A DNA stretch of 64,000 nucleotides, taken from positions 1 through 64,000 of the forward strand of contig VFJK01000094.1 in the NCBI GenBank assembly GCA_009886125.1, read 5' to 3'. Positions 18,301-27,946 of the stretch are shown one piece after another. Position numbers and translations under genes: made by a program. The stretch's first letter is position 1. Every line of letters begins with the position of its first letter. The DNA comes from Geobacter sp. GTDB taxonomy: Bacteria > Desulfobacterota > Desulfuromonadia > Geobacterales > DSM-12255. The notes under the pieces were generated by a model. That model did no database searches. It had not been told where the DNA came from and was given only the letters and a program-made list of their open reading frames with translations.

Positions 18301-20223
18301 ATGCTTACCAAGCGCCGAATATTAGTTTTTTTCTTCGACCTGCTTCTCATAAGTGCTGCATTATGCTTTTCATTTCTCCTGAGGTTTGATTTTTCAGTCC
18401 CTCCCGCTGAAGTTGAACTTTTCACTGAGTGCCTGATTGTCGTCCTTATTGTAAAACCTCTCGTGTTTATTGCCACCGGTTTTTATCTCAACATCTGGAG
18501 ATACGCCTCTCTTCAGGACGCTATAGAGATGTTCAAGGGGGTAATGTTTTCTTCGATCCTGGCTGTTTTTACTGTGTTCTACCTGAGACAGTTCGCTCCT
18601 GTCCCACGTTCTATCTTTCTTATGGATGCGATCCTTTTATTCACCTTTCTTGCTGGAAGCCGCTTGATCTGGCGTCTTTGCAGGGAGAACTATCGTATTG
18701 GGAACAGCTGCGAGGGACCCAGAACCCTTATCGTCGGAGCAGGTGAAGCTGGCAGCATGCTGCTGAAGGAGATACGCCGACTTCCCCACTCTGCCTATAA
18801 TGTCGTCGGTCTTATCGATGATGATCTTGAAAAACGTGGTCTTAAACTCCATGGCGTTCCTGTTCTAGGCGGGACAAAACAGTTGAGTTCACTTATTCGT
18901 TCCAATGAGATCGAGGATGTTATTATTGCCATGCCTTCAGTTGATGGAAAGGCACTGCGTCAAGTCGTTGATTTTTGCAAGAACGAGAATGTTACCTTCA
19001 GAACTTTGCCCAGTATCAGTAATCTTATTAATGGAAAAATCACCGTCTCACAGATCAAGAAAGTTGATATCGAAGATCTTCTGGGCCGTGACCAGGTCAT
19101 GCTTGACAGAGATCTGATCGGGTCATACCTGGCCGGCAAACGGGTACTTGTTACCGGAGCAGGCGGGAGTATCGGGAGTGAGATCTGCCGTCAGGTAGCG
19201 CTCTTCCAACCGGAAAAACTGATTCTTATAGACCAGTCTGAGACCCCTCTCTATGAAATAGAAAAAGAGCTTACCGCTCGATTCCCTGAGATAAAATTCC
19301 TTCCCTTGACGGTTGATGTCCGTGATCGCGAGAAAGTCCATTGCACATTTGAACAGTTCCAGCCACAGGTCGTATTCCATGCTGCTGCATACAAGCATGT
19401 GCCGATGATGGAGTACAATCCAGCCCAGGCAGTTCTCAACAATGTATTCGGGTCAAAAAATGTAGTTGATGCATCATGTCAGTGCAAGGCTGAAAACTTT
19501 GTCATGATATCAACCGATAAAGCAGTGAATCCCACAAATGTCATGGGTGCCACAAAACGGGCCGCTGAGATCTACGTGCAGTCGGTATCGAGATACTTCA
19601 AAACAAAATGTACCACGGTCAGATTCGGAAATGTTCTCGGCAGTAATGGCAGTGTTATCCCTTTGTTCAAGGATCAGATTGCCGCAGGGGGCCCGGTGAC
19701 GGTGACGGACAAGAGAGTCATCCGCTACTTCATGACAATACCTGAGGCTACTCAGCTTGTTCTTCAGGCAGGCGGTATGGGGTCAAACAGCGAGATACTT
19801 GTTCTCGATATGGGAGACCCGGTCAGGATTCTTGATCTAGCTGAAGAGTTGATTCGTCTTTCAGGGCTGACCCCTTACGAAGATATCGATATCATCTTTA
19901 CCGGCTTGAGACCTGGCGAGAAACTCTTTGAAGAGTTGCTGGTCGAAGGGGAAGGCGTACTTGCTACCGCACATGAAAAAATCAGAGTTCTTGCTCCTGT
20001 GCATGTCAGTATGGAGTCTGTTCAGCAGGAGCTTGATCTTCTGTATAACTCAGCTCGTGCCGAGAATGTCTCTGATTTGATAGTCTCTTTGAAACGCCTC
20101 GTGCCTGAATTCAAACCTTCCTATCATTTCAATGGTGATGCACCTCTTTCCTTCCAGCGGGTAAGACCTGACCTGTTCCCGGTTGAAGAAAGGAAGGTAA
20201 TTCAATTGCAGAAGCGCGCATGA
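18301..20223 (+). CDS. wbpM: WbpM/FlaA1-type NDP-sugar 4,6-dehydratase, membrane form
   Basis: 640 aa, the full long form. Four N-terminal helices (about 1-130), a first nucleotide-binding domain with IVGAGEAGS near residue 145, and a second SDR domain with VTGAGGSIGSE near residue 286. Catalytic region STDKAVNPTNVMGATKR has Met in place of the usual Tyr of YxxxK, as in WbpM and its relatives. Makes UDP-4-keto-6-deoxy-HexNAc from UDP-GlcNAc, the precursor of QuiNAc, FucNAc or bacillosamine. Preceded by the phosphoglycosyl transferase, with a WbpV-like reductase at 11135. Confidence 0.9.
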   Translation: MLTKRRILVFFFDLLLISAALCFSFLLRFDFSVPPAEVELFTECLIVVLIVKPLVFIATGFYLNIWRYASLQDAIEMFKGVMFSSILAVFTVFYLRQFAPVPRSIFLMDAILLFTFLAGSRLIWRLCRENYRIGNSCEGPRTLIVGAGEAGSMLLKEIRRLPHSAYNVVGLIDDDLEKRGLKLHGVPVLGGTKQLSSLIRSNEIEDVIIAMPSVDGKALRQVVDFCKNENVTFRTLPSISNLINGKITVSQIKKVDIEDLLGRDQVMLDRDLIGSYLAGKRVLVTGAGGSIGSEICRQVALFQPEKLILIDQSETPLYEIEKELTARFPEIKFLPLTVDVRDREKVHCTFEQFQPQVVFHAAAYKHVPMMEYNPAQAVLNNVFGSKNVVDASCQCKAENFVMISTDKAVNPTNVMGATKRAAEIYVQSVSRYFKTKCTTVRFGNVLGSNGSVIPLFKDQIAAGGPVTVTDKRVIRYFMTIPEATQLVLQAGGMGSNSEILVLDMGDPVRILDLAEELIRLSGLTPYEDIDIIFTGLRPGEKLFEELLVEGEGVLATAHEKIRVLAPVHVSMESVQQELDLLYNSARAENVSDLIVSLKRLVPEFKPSYHFNGDAPLSFQRVRPDLFPVEERKVIQLQKRA

Positions 20224-20375
20224 ATATCTGACTCTAAGATGTCATGGAATTAACCGCCTGGGTTTTCAGTTCAGATGCAGTGCCAGCTGAACCTGTCAAG
20301 CTGTATCACTTCTCTTTTCCCACTATCCTTCCCATCATCAATTCAGTTACTCATTTCGTATAAGGATTATGCATA

Positions 20376-21971
20376 ATGATCAAGCAGAGCTTCCCTTTTA
20401 TTGCACTGTTGTTTCTTCTGTCTCTTCCCTCGAATCTTTTTGCACTCTCCTCCGCAAATATTCCAATCGGTTCTCCGGTTTACGCACAAATTGAAAAACT
20501 GGTAGCTCTTGGTCTGATCTCATCTGATTTTGCCGGGATTAAACCGATTACCAAAAGTGAAGGTGCAAGACTTCTTCAAGAGGCAGACAACAACAGCAGG
20601 GAAAATGGTGCATCGTCATTTTCAAATGAGCTTTTAAGTGAACTCCGTTTATATTTGAAGCGTGAACTTTCACTTTTAGACAAGCCATCACAAGCTCCAC
20701 TCTTTGATGTCGCTCCGGTCTCTGATCTGACACTTCGGTATGTGTATCTGAGCGGTGCGCCGCGCGACTATGATCGCCCCATACATGATCCGGGCGGTGA
20801 GGGTGTATTCGGAATAGGGTCAGGACTTCGCCCGGTAAATGCGTATCCGACTACAGCACAGCAGCGAGGGACGGAGGGTACTCCGCTCTTTGAAAACAAT
20901 GAAGGTACTTCATACTGTAAGGGGAGCAGTCTGGATGCAAGATTCAGCAGTGAAGCTCATGTAGGGCAGTATGTATCTTTGTTTATCGAACCGGCATTCC
21001 TGGTAACCGACGGTTTGACCAGAGGCAGACTGAACAAGGGGTACGTAAAGTTAGGGGGGGACTCGTTTGAGCTTGAACTGGGACGCGACTCGAACTGGCT
21101 CGGATTTGGTGAGCGCGGTGCAATAACGCTTTCAAATAATGCAGACAACTTTGATCTGATAAAACTGTCAAATCCTGAACCGTTAAATGCGGGTTTTCTG
21201 GGCAAGCTTAAGCTGGCCTTTATATTCTCTCAGCTTGATAAGGTTATGACTTCAGACGGAGAGCGTCAGCCATGGTTTTATGCAATAAAGGCCTCTCTGA
21301 AGCCGGTCCCCTCATTTGAGATCGGTATCAATCTGGGCAGACAGCAGGGCGGCCCGGGTGTAGACAACAACCTGCGCGATAACCTGCAGGGGCTCGTTGG
21401 AGGCACGAATAATGACAATTCAAACAGTCTCGGTGGTTTTGAACTCCGCTGGCGTATGCCGTTTCTCAGGAATACCGAGGCATATTGGGAATATTCCGGT
21501 GAGGATGCGGCAAAGTTCTGGCCAATTGTCGAGAGTTATCTTGCCGGTATTTACATCCCGAGGCTGACCGATGACGGTAAGAACGATTTCAGATTTGAAT
21601 ATTTTCTTGGGAATAATATTCTTTATACTCACTGGAAGTATACTGAGGGGTATACCTATGAAGGCTTGCCGATAGGTCATTCTCAAGGCGGAGCGACTCA
21701 GGATTTCCTGTTCCGCTATCGGCACTGGTTCAGTGCGCGGGGATTTGCCGGTGCAGATTATATGTATACCACCAGAGGTAATGTCGGGCGCGTCTACAAT
21801 CAGACTCTCGAAAGGAAAAACGCTCTGCGGGCTTTCTGGACAATTCCGGTTTCTGACAGATTTGATATGAAGCTGACGTATGGATGGGAGAAAGTGAATA
21901 ATCTCAATCTGCAGGAAAATGCGAGCAGGACCAATAATCTTGCTGTTGTAGAGGCTCACTACCGATTCTAG
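20376..21971 (+). CDS. Wzi-like capsule assembly outer-membrane protein
   Basis: 531 aa with a signal peptide (hydrophobic FPFIALLFLLSLPSNLFALS, cut about residue 24). A helical N-terminal part (about 25-110) is followed by alternating amphipathic strands and a terminal aromatic (AHYRF), the mark of an outer-membrane beta-barrel. Motifs such as ELGRDSNWLGFG and NADNFDLIKLSNP fit the Wzi capsule-assembly family, which helps hold polysaccharide at the cell surface. SD AAGGA lies before the ATG. It ends the polysaccharide block. Confidence 0.82.
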   Translation: MIKQSFPFIALLFLLSLPSNLFALSSANIPIGSPVYAQIEKLVALGLISSDFAGIKPITKSEGARLLQEADNNSRENGASSFSNELLSELRLYLKRELSLLDKPSQAPLFDVAPVSDLTLRYVYLSGAPRDYDRPIHDPGGEGVFGIGSGLRPVNAYPTTAQQRGTEGTPLFENNEGTSYCKGSSLDARFSSEAHVGQYVSLFIEPAFLVTDGLTRGRLNKGYVKLGGDSFELELGRDSNWLGFGERGAITLSNNADNFDLIKLSNPEPLNAGFLGKLKLAFIFSQLDKVMTSDGERQPWFYAIKASLKPVPSFEIGINLGRQQGGPGVDNNLRDNLQGLVGGTNNDNSNSLGGFELRWRMPFLRNTEAYWEYSGEDAAKFWPIVESYLAGIYIPRLTDDGKNDFRFEYFLGNNILYTHWKYTEGYTYEGLPIGHSQGGATQDFLFRYRHWFSARGFAGADYMYTTRGNVGRVYNQTLERKNALRAFWTIPVSDRFDMKLTYGWEKVNNLNLQENASRTNNLAVVEAHYRF

Positions 21972-22030
21972 TCGATCATCCCTGACTGAGACATAATGCA
22001 ACCGCTACTGACTCTACCCTCTCCAGAAAG

Positions 22031-22933
22031 ATGAATATGAATAGTGACGACCATTATATCCGGGCAATAACCTCCTCAGGCGGCATTCGTGTTCTGGTCT
22101 GTTCAGTTGCCATTCTTGCCAGGGAGATTATTAGGCTCCAGGGAGCATCAGCTACCGTAAGTGTCGCTCTGGGGCGCGGGATTGCTGCCGGGTCACTTAT
22201 GGGAGCCTTGCTGAAGCCGGGTCAGCGAATCGCCCTGAAGTATGAAGGAAACGGGCCGATGCAGAAGATGATCATCGAAGCTGACAGTGACGGCGCTGTC
22301 AGGGGAACAGTTGCGAACGCTTTGGCTGAAGCAGTTCCGGTGAATGGGAGATGGAACGTCCCTGCCGTTCTGGGACGGGCCGGTTTCCTGACTGTTTCCA
22401 GGGATCTCGGGATCGGTGGAGAGCCGTATCTCGGCACAGTTCAGCTGGTGAGCAGTGAGATTGGCGAAGACCTTGCCTACTATCTGGCTGAGTCAGAACA
22501 GATCCCGTCAGCTGTCGGAGTCAGTGCAGGTCTTGCTGAAGACGTTTCATTGGCTGCATGCGGCGGTTTTCTGGTTCAGGCACTTCCAAAGGCGGATGAA
22601 TCGGAGGTCACTGCACTGCTTGATAGGATCGATTCACTTCCATCGATCACTCTGCTGCTTGAAAGAGGGGGGACCGAGCTGCTCCTCTCCTCCATTATGG
22701 GCGACATTCCCTATAACCGGCTCGAATCAAGACCGCTGATATTCCGCTGCGGCTGCAGTCGGGAAAAGGTCGAACGGGTTCTCTATACTCTTGGGGAAAC
22801 CGGTCTTCAAGAGCTGCGCGAACGAGACGGCTTTGCAGAGGTCACCTGTGAATTCTGCAAGGTTATCTACCGTCTCGATGCCGAAGAACTCAACAGACTT
22901 GCTATCTTCTCCCAAGATTCAATCCCTCAATGA
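22031..22933 (+). CDS. hslO: Hsp33 redox-regulated chaperone
   Basis: 300 aa, full length. N-terminal Hsp33 fold (about 1-230) and C-terminal redox switch with four zinc Cys: C240 and C242 (FRCGCS) and C273 and C276 (CEFC). Oxidation releases zinc and activates holdase activity in the cytoplasm. Upstream of cydDC by 21 bases; both concern thiol/redox balance, so co-transcription makes sense. Confidence 0.95.
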   Translation: MNMNSDDHYIRAITSSGGIRVLVCSVAILAREIIRLQGASATVSVALGRGIAAGSLMGALLKPGQRIALKYEGNGPMQKMIIEADSDGAVRGTVANALAEAVPVNGRWNVPAVLGRAGFLTVSRDLGIGGEPYLGTVQLVSSEIGEDLAYYLAESEQIPSAVGVSAGLAEDVSLAACGGFLVQALPKADESEVTALLDRIDSLPSITLLLERGGTELLLSSIMGDIPYNRLESRPLIFRCGCSREKVERVLYTLGETGLQELRERDGFAEVTCEFCKVIYRLDAEELNRLAIFSQDSIPQ

Positions 22934-22954
22934 TAATATCTTTTTGATCCTGTT

Positions 22955-24661
22955 ATGAATACTAATCCGTTATACAGCGATAACCGTGGAGAAAAGTGGC
23001 TTTTCAGTGAGGCTTTGGCTCTTCGCCGTAATTTGATAATCTCAATTACTCTTGCCGTTCTGGGTGGAGTTCTGACGATCATACAGGCCAAAGTCCTTGC
23101 TTCTGCCTGTTACCTGATCATTATCAAGCACTCTGATATACGTTTGATCTTCCCGCTCGCGGGTTGGGTGCTCTGCATAGCCTGCATCAGAAGCACTCTT
23201 TCCTGGTTTGCCGAAATGTATGCAGCTGCCGCTTCTTCAGAAATGAAGATAAAGGTTAGGAGTCGGCTCTACCGAAGCATAATTTCTGCGTCACCGCTAA
23301 CAAGGCGGATGGGCACCGCTCCGCTGGTCGAGGCTGTTTCTCAGGGAGTTGATTCGCTGGACCCCTATATCTCCCGTTTTTTGCCTAATCTTGCTCTGGC
23401 TGCAGTCCTGCCGCTTCTCTGCCTTTTATTCGTCCTTCCTGTCGAGTGGCGTGCCGGTCTGGTTCTCCTCTTTTCGGCTCCATTCATTCCGCTCTTTATG
23501 ATCCTGATCGGGAAAGGGGCGGAAGAGCTGAACAGAAAACAGTGGGTCAGACTTTCGATCATGTCCGGACACCTCTTTGACCTGATCCGCGGGCTGCCTG
23601 ATCTGAAAATATGCAGTGCGGTAAAGCGTGAAGCAGCTTCAGTCGTCCGTGTCTCCGAAGAGTATCGTATTTCGACGATGTCGGTGCTGAGGGTGGCATT
23701 CCTCTCTGCCTTTACCCTCGAGTTTTTTACTACTGTCGGTACGGCTGTTGTTGCGGTCATTATCGGCTTCCGTCTTTTAAACGGAGAGCTTGAGCTTGCA
23801 GACGGACTTTTCATCCTGATTGCCGCTCCTGAGTTCTATCTGCCTCTCCGCACACTTGGACTCTCCTATCATTCGCGGATGCAGGGGATAGCTGCAGCTG
23901 AACAGATAGCGCCGCTACTTTTTCAGGAAAACCCGGAAATTCACGCATCCGGTACTCTGCCTGTGCCGGCAGGCGGACTGATAATTGCCTACGAAAAGGT
24001 CACCTTTCGCTATCCTTCGGGTCGCGGCGGTATTGTCGGAGCGGACTTTGTTCTTCCCTCCGGAACGATAACCGCTCTGGTAGGGGAGAGTGGCTCCGGG
24101 AAATCAACAGTAGCCTGGCTTCTTCTCGGGCTTGCTTCTCCGGAAGCGGGGAGGGTGCTGGTAAACGGAACTGACCTTCGCGACATCGACACGGTAGATT
24201 GGCGAAGCCGGATTGCGTGGATCCCGCAGACACCTTTTTTCTTCTGTGGCAGCATACGCGATAATCTCATAATCGGATTGACTGCTGTTGATGACGATTC
24301 TATCCGGTCTGCGCTGGATTCTGCAGCAGCTCTTTCTTTCGTAGAAAGTCAGCCCGGTGGGCTCGACTGCCTGCTTGGAGACCGCGGGGCCGGGCTTTCC
24401 GGTGGAGAACTTCGCAGGCTGGCCATAGCGAGGGTATTTCTGCGCGGTGCCGACCTGATAATCCTTGATGAGCCGACTGCAGGTCTTGACCGTCAGAGTG
24501 AACTTCTCGTATGCAAATCCCTGAAAAATCTGTCATTCGGTCGTACCGTTCTGGTTATCAGCCATCGTGAGGAAACGGCAGGCTTTGCTGACAGGCTTCT
24601 CCGCTTTATCGACGGCAGAGTCCAGGAAGTTTCTATTTCCGAGGAATACGGAAATGCGTGA
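22955..24661 (+). CDS. cydD: CydD, thiol-exporting ABC transporter subunit
   Basis: 568 aa half-transporter: six-helix membrane domain (about 25-320) and ATPase with Walker A GESGSGKST near residue 379, signature LSGGELRRLAIAR and Walker B LIILDEPTAGLD. CydDC exports glutathione/cysteine to the periplasm for cytochrome bd assembly. Its stop overlaps the cydC start by 8 bases. No cydAB genes are in the window. Confidence 0.9.
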   Translation: MNTNPLYSDNRGEKWLFSEALALRRNLIISITLAVLGGVLTIIQAKVLASACYLIIIKHSDIRLIFPLAGWVLCIACIRSTLSWFAEMYAAAASSEMKIKVRSRLYRSIISASPLTRRMGTAPLVEAVSQGVDSLDPYISRFLPNLALAAVLPLLCLLFVLPVEWRAGLVLLFSAPFIPLFMILIGKGAEELNRKQWVRLSIMSGHLFDLIRGLPDLKICSAVKREAASVVRVSEEYRISTMSVLRVAFLSAFTLEFFTTVGTAVVAVIIGFRLLNGELELADGLFILIAAPEFYLPLRTLGLSYHSRMQGIAAAEQIAPLLFQENPEIHASGTLPVPAGGLIIAYEKVTFRYPSGRGGIVGADFVLPSGTITALVGESGSGKSTVAWLLLGLASPEAGRVLVNGTDLRDIDTVDWRSRIAWIPQTPFFFCGSIRDNLIIGLTAVDDDSIRSALDSAAALSFVESQPGGLDCLLGDRGAGLSGGELRRLAIARVFLRGADLIILDEPTAGLDRQSELLVCKSLKNLSFGRTVLVISHREETAGFADRLLRFIDGRVQEVSISEEYGNA

Positions 24662-26291
24662 ACTGCTAAAGATCGTCATGGCTGTCAGAAGCCAATGGGG
24701 CTGGATGGCTGCCGGAATCCTCATCGGAGTTGCTGTGATCGCTGCAAACTCCCTGCTTATGGCTGTCTCCGGATGGTTTATCGCCTCAATGGCCGTTGCC
24801 GGGGTCACCAAGGTCTCCTTTAACTATTTTGTCCCTTCTGCGGCAATACGTGCCCTTGCGATAAGTCGTACCGTCGGTCGCTACATAGAGCGTCTTGTTA
24901 CTCACGGAGCTGCCTTCAGGGCGCTTTCCGGGCTTCGTATCTGGCTGTTTCTCAAGCTTGCGCCGCTCTCACCGGCGCTTCTTGAGCGCTACTCGTCCGG
25001 TGACCTTTCGAGCAGGCTTCGCTTTGACATAGATTCACTTGAATCATTGTATCTGCGAATAATCGCCCCGCTTTTTACCGGCGTGATTTCAATTGCAGCT
25101 GCAACCCTGTTTGTTGCTTTCTGGAGCAAACCTGTTGCCGTGGTACTCTTTTTTGCACTTATTGTTTCCGGGTTACTTCTCCCTCTTGCTCTCAGGCGGC
25201 TCTCCGCAGTTCACGGCAGAGAATCAGCTGTTTCTGCAGGGGAGTTGCGGAGTCTGGTCTCAGAAGGGATTTCAGGGGGGGCGGAATTGATATTGTTAGG
25301 TGCTGTCGAAATGCACGCTGAGAAGATCGATGCCTTGTCAGCCAGGCTCGTCTCAAGTCAGGAAAAACTTGCTTCTGTTGGTGCAATGGCAGTTTCGGGG
25401 CTTACTGTATCTCTGGCTGCTGCTCTGACAGGCATTCTGATAACCGGGGCTGCATCTGTATCCCATGGAGAGATGACCGGACCGCAACTGGTAATGCTGC
25501 TCCTTTTTTCAGCGGCTGTTTTCGAAGCTGCCGGCGGCATGCCTGCAGCAATGCAGATGCTGCCAGCAGCTAAAGAGTCAGCACGCCGGATAACAGAGCT
25601 CGCCGATGCCGCTCCACCTGTTCCGGATCCTCTTTCTCCAGCTCCTTTACCTGCTGATACCGGCATCTCGTTCAGGAATGTCTCCTTTGCCTATCCCGGT
25701 TCAAGCCCGGTACTGTCCGGATTCAGTCTTGAACTCCCGAAAGGAGCAAAGGTAGCTCTGACAGGCAGGAGCGGAAGCGGTAAGAGCACTCTGGCGCAGA
25801 TACTCCTTCGTTTCAGAGAGTATAAAGGGAGTGTTACTGTTGGTGGTGTCGAGCTGAAGCATCTGACTGCGGATGATCTCCTGACCCTGATCTCTGCCGT
25901 GCCGCAGAATCCACATATCTTCAATACGTCAATTCGGAAGAATATTACGGTAGCAAATCCTGACGCAAGCAATGAAGAGATATCGAGTGCAGTATATGAT
26001 GCTGTCCTTGATGAGTGGATCGCTTCTCTGCCCGAAGGGTTGGAGACAATGGTCGGCGAGATGGGCTGCGCTGTCTCGGGTGGCGAGGCACGCAGGATCG
26101 CGGTTGCGAGAGCGCTGCTTCAGAAGGCTGAGATATTTGTTCTGGACGAGCCTACCGAAGGACTTGATCCGGAGAGTGAGCGGACGCTTCTTGCTAGAGT
26201 AACCAGAAGGCTCAAGGGTAAGACCCTTCTTCTGATATCACATCGGCAGGCAGCTGTTGAGATTGTTGACACTGTTGTCCGTATCGGCTAG
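24654..26291 (+). CDS. cydC: CydC, thiol-exporting ABC transporter subunit
   Basis: 545 aa from ATG 24654 with GAGG at 24641-24644; an earlier in-frame ATG at 24567 lies deep in cydD and is unlikely. Membrane domain about 1-310, ATPase with GRSGSGKST near residue 372, VSGGEARRIAVARALLQ signature and VLDEPTEGLD. Forms the heterodimer with CydD. MAVSGWFIASMAVAG near the N-terminus is a typical CydC segment. Confidence 0.9.
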   Translation: MRELLKIVMAVRSQWGWMAAGILIGVAVIAANSLLMAVSGWFIASMAVAGVTKVSFNYFVPSAAIRALAISRTVGRYIERLVTHGAAFRALSGLRIWLFLKLAPLSPALLERYSSGDLSSRLRFDIDSLESLYLRIIAPLFTGVISIAAATLFVAFWSKPVAVVLFFALIVSGLLLPLALRRLSAVHGRESAVSAGELRSLVSEGISGGAELILLGAVEMHAEKIDALSARLVSSQEKLASVGAMAVSGLTVSLAAALTGILITGAASVSHGEMTGPQLVMLLLFSAAVFEAAGGMPAAMQMLPAAKESARRITELADAAPPVPDPLSPAPLPADTGISFRNVSFAYPGSSPVLSGFSLELPKGAKVALTGRSGSGKSTLAQILLRFREYKGSVTVGGVELKHLTADDLLTLISAVPQNPHIFNTSIRKNITVANPDASNEEISSAVYDAVLDEWIASLPEGLETMVGEMGCAVSGGEARRIAVARALLQKAEIFVLDEPTEGLDPESERTLLARVTRRLKGKTLLLISHRQAAVEIVDTVVRIG

Positions 26292-26328
26292 TAATTAACT
26301 TGATCGTCAGTCTGTTATAGAGGTTACT

Positions 26329-27123
26329 ATGATCCTTCCCGACATCGACCCTGTTTTTCTGAGAATCGGACCGCTTGAGTTCAGGTGGTACGGACTCATG
26401 TACATATTCGGTTTCACCGCCGCTTATCTGATTATAAAAGCACAATCGAAAAAACGTGGCATCATCCTATCCACTGAAATGCTTTCCGACATCGTCTTTA
26501 TGGTTGCGCTCGGTGTTGTTTTAGGAGGACGAGCCGGATACATCCTTTTTTATAATCTGAGCTGGTATTTTGCAAATCCACTCAAGGTTTTCGCTGTCTG
26601 GGAAGGAGGGATGTCGTTTCATGGCGGTCTTATCGGCGGGATTCTGGCCGGGTTGTACGTTGTAAGAAAAAACCGTCTTGATCTCTGGATAATGGCCGAT
26701 CTCGTTGCGATGACTGTTCCGGTGGGTCTCGGGCTAGGACGGTTAGGAAACTTTATCAACGGAGAGCTTTACGGGAGGGTCACGCAGACGCAGTGGGGCG
26801 TTGTTTTCCCGTACGGAGGTCCTCTGCCGAGGCATCCTTCGCAGCTCTATGAAGCGTTTCTTGAAGGAGTGGTTCTCTCTGTTCTTGTCTGGAGTCTGAG
26901 CTACACAAAACCTCCGAAAGGCACTCTTTTCTGGTTTGCAATAGCCGGTTACGGGCTCTTCAGATTCATTGTGGAGTTTTTCAGGGAGCCTGACAAACAG
27001 ATCGGGTTTTTATGGGGAGGTGCCACAATGGGACAGTTGCTGAGTCTGCCAATGTTCCTGCTGGGGGTTGTAATGATTATATCGGGGTATGTCAGGAGGC
27101 GATCGGTTAATGCAGCTTCTTGA
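26329..27123 (+). CDS. lgt: Prolipoprotein diacylglyceryl transferase
   Basis: 264 aa, seven-helix inner-membrane enzyme that attaches diacylglycerol to the lipobox Cys of prolipoproteins. Seen: GGMSFHGGLIGG with the essential His near residue 103, and the Lgt signature GRLGNFINGELYGR near residue 142. SD GAGGTT precedes the ATG. Its 3' end overlaps the convergent anti-sigma factor gene by 17 bases. Confidence 0.95.
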   Translation: MILPDIDPVFLRIGPLEFRWYGLMYIFGFTAAYLIIKAQSKKRGIILSTEMLSDIVFMVALGVVLGGRAGYILFYNLSWYFANPLKVFAVWEGGMSFHGGLIGGILAGLYVVRKNRLDLWIMADLVAMTVPVGLGLGRLGNFINGELYGRVTQTQWGVVFPYGGPLPRHPSQLYEAFLEGVVLSVLVWSLSYTKPPKGTLFWFAIAGYGLFRFIVEFFREPDKQIGFLWGGATMGQLLSLPMFLLGVVMIISGYVRRRSVNAAS

Positions 27124-27532
27124 CCATCTCCAGCACGTTTCCTTCTTTCCGTTTTACATACTGTACTGAATCCATCAATGATTTTATGAGAAAGATCCCC
27201 CGCCCCCGGTCCTCAAGCTTTTCAAAGTCAGGTGCAGGGATATCGTTTATGTCAAAGCCCTGTCCGCAGTCGTAGATCTTTATCTGCACTTCATGCTCCC
27301 CGACATGTATCAAAATATGCACTATTTCATCGCTGTTTTCTTGCGCTGCGTATTTGATGGCGTTCGTCATAGCTTCCGTCAGCACGAGGTTTAATTGATA
27401 CGCAAGGGATTCCCTATCTCCGAGATAACGGTCGATCTCCTTGGCGATGTCTTCACCGATCCTCCCTACAAGGCTCAGGTACTTTGTATGATTCGGTACC
27501 TTGATATCAAGTTCGATATTTCTGTTTTCCAT
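27107..27532 (-). CDS. RsbW-like anti-sigma factor / serine kinase
   Basis: 141 aa HATPase_c_2 (GHKL) protein. N-box LTEAMTNAIKYA (about residues 52-63), G1 box YDCGQGFD and G2 box DRGRGIFLIKSL are all present, so ATP binding and kinase action are likely. In partner switching it phosphorylates the STAS antagonist and sequesters a sigma factor or other output. It lies 17 bases downstream of the STAS gene. No sigma factor gene is adjacent, so its target is not shown. Confidence 0.87.
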   Translation of the reverse strand: MENRNIELDIKVPNHTKYLSLVGRIGEDIAKEIDRYLGDRESLAYQLNLVLTEAMTNAIKYAAQENSDEIVHILIHVGEHEVQIKIYDCGQGFDINDIPAPDFEKLEDRGRGIFLIKSLMDSVQYVKRKEGNVLEMVKKLH

Positions 27533-27549
27533 GATTATCTCTTGAGAAA

Positions 27550-27882
27550 TCAGCTTTTCACGGCATCTGCAGCAGATGCGAAGATCTCGAATACTCTGTG
27601 GAGACGGGTTAGTTCGAACATGGATTTTACTTGCGGTTGAAGTGATGAAAGCTTCAGAGTCCCTTGATTAGACGTTGCATTCTTAAAGCCTGATACCAGA
27701 GCACCGAGTCCGGAGCTGTCGATAAAGCGTACATCTTTCATATCTATCAGGAGATTTTTCTTCCCCGACTCATAAAGCCTCTGGACTTCCAGCTTGAGAT
27801 CAGAGGAGTTGTGAGCATCAAGCCGTTCTTCATTGATATTGATTACGGTCGTATCCTGAATCTGTTCAATTGATAGGTTCAT
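27550..27882 (-). CDS. STAS-domain anti-sigma factor antagonist
   Basis: 110 aa SpoIIAA/RsbV-like STAS protein. The phosphorylation loop FIDSSGLGALVSGF (Ser pair at about residues 57-58) is intact. When dephosphorylated by the upstream PP2C phosphatase it would bind the RsbW-like kinase. AAGG at 10-11 bases before its ATG provides a ribosome site. Lies between phosphatase and kinase genes in one minus-strand operon. Confidence 0.88.
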   Translation of the reverse strand: MNLSIEQIQDTTVININEERLDAHNSSDLKLEVQRLYESGKKNLLIDMKDVRFIDSSGLGALVSGFKNATSNQGTLKLSSLQPQVKSMFELTRLHRVFEIFASAADAVKS

Positions 27883-27946
27883 ATCAGTGCCTTTTTAACG
27901 TATTAATAGAATAATATTTTTACTATATCATGAAAGTGGTTGTTTG

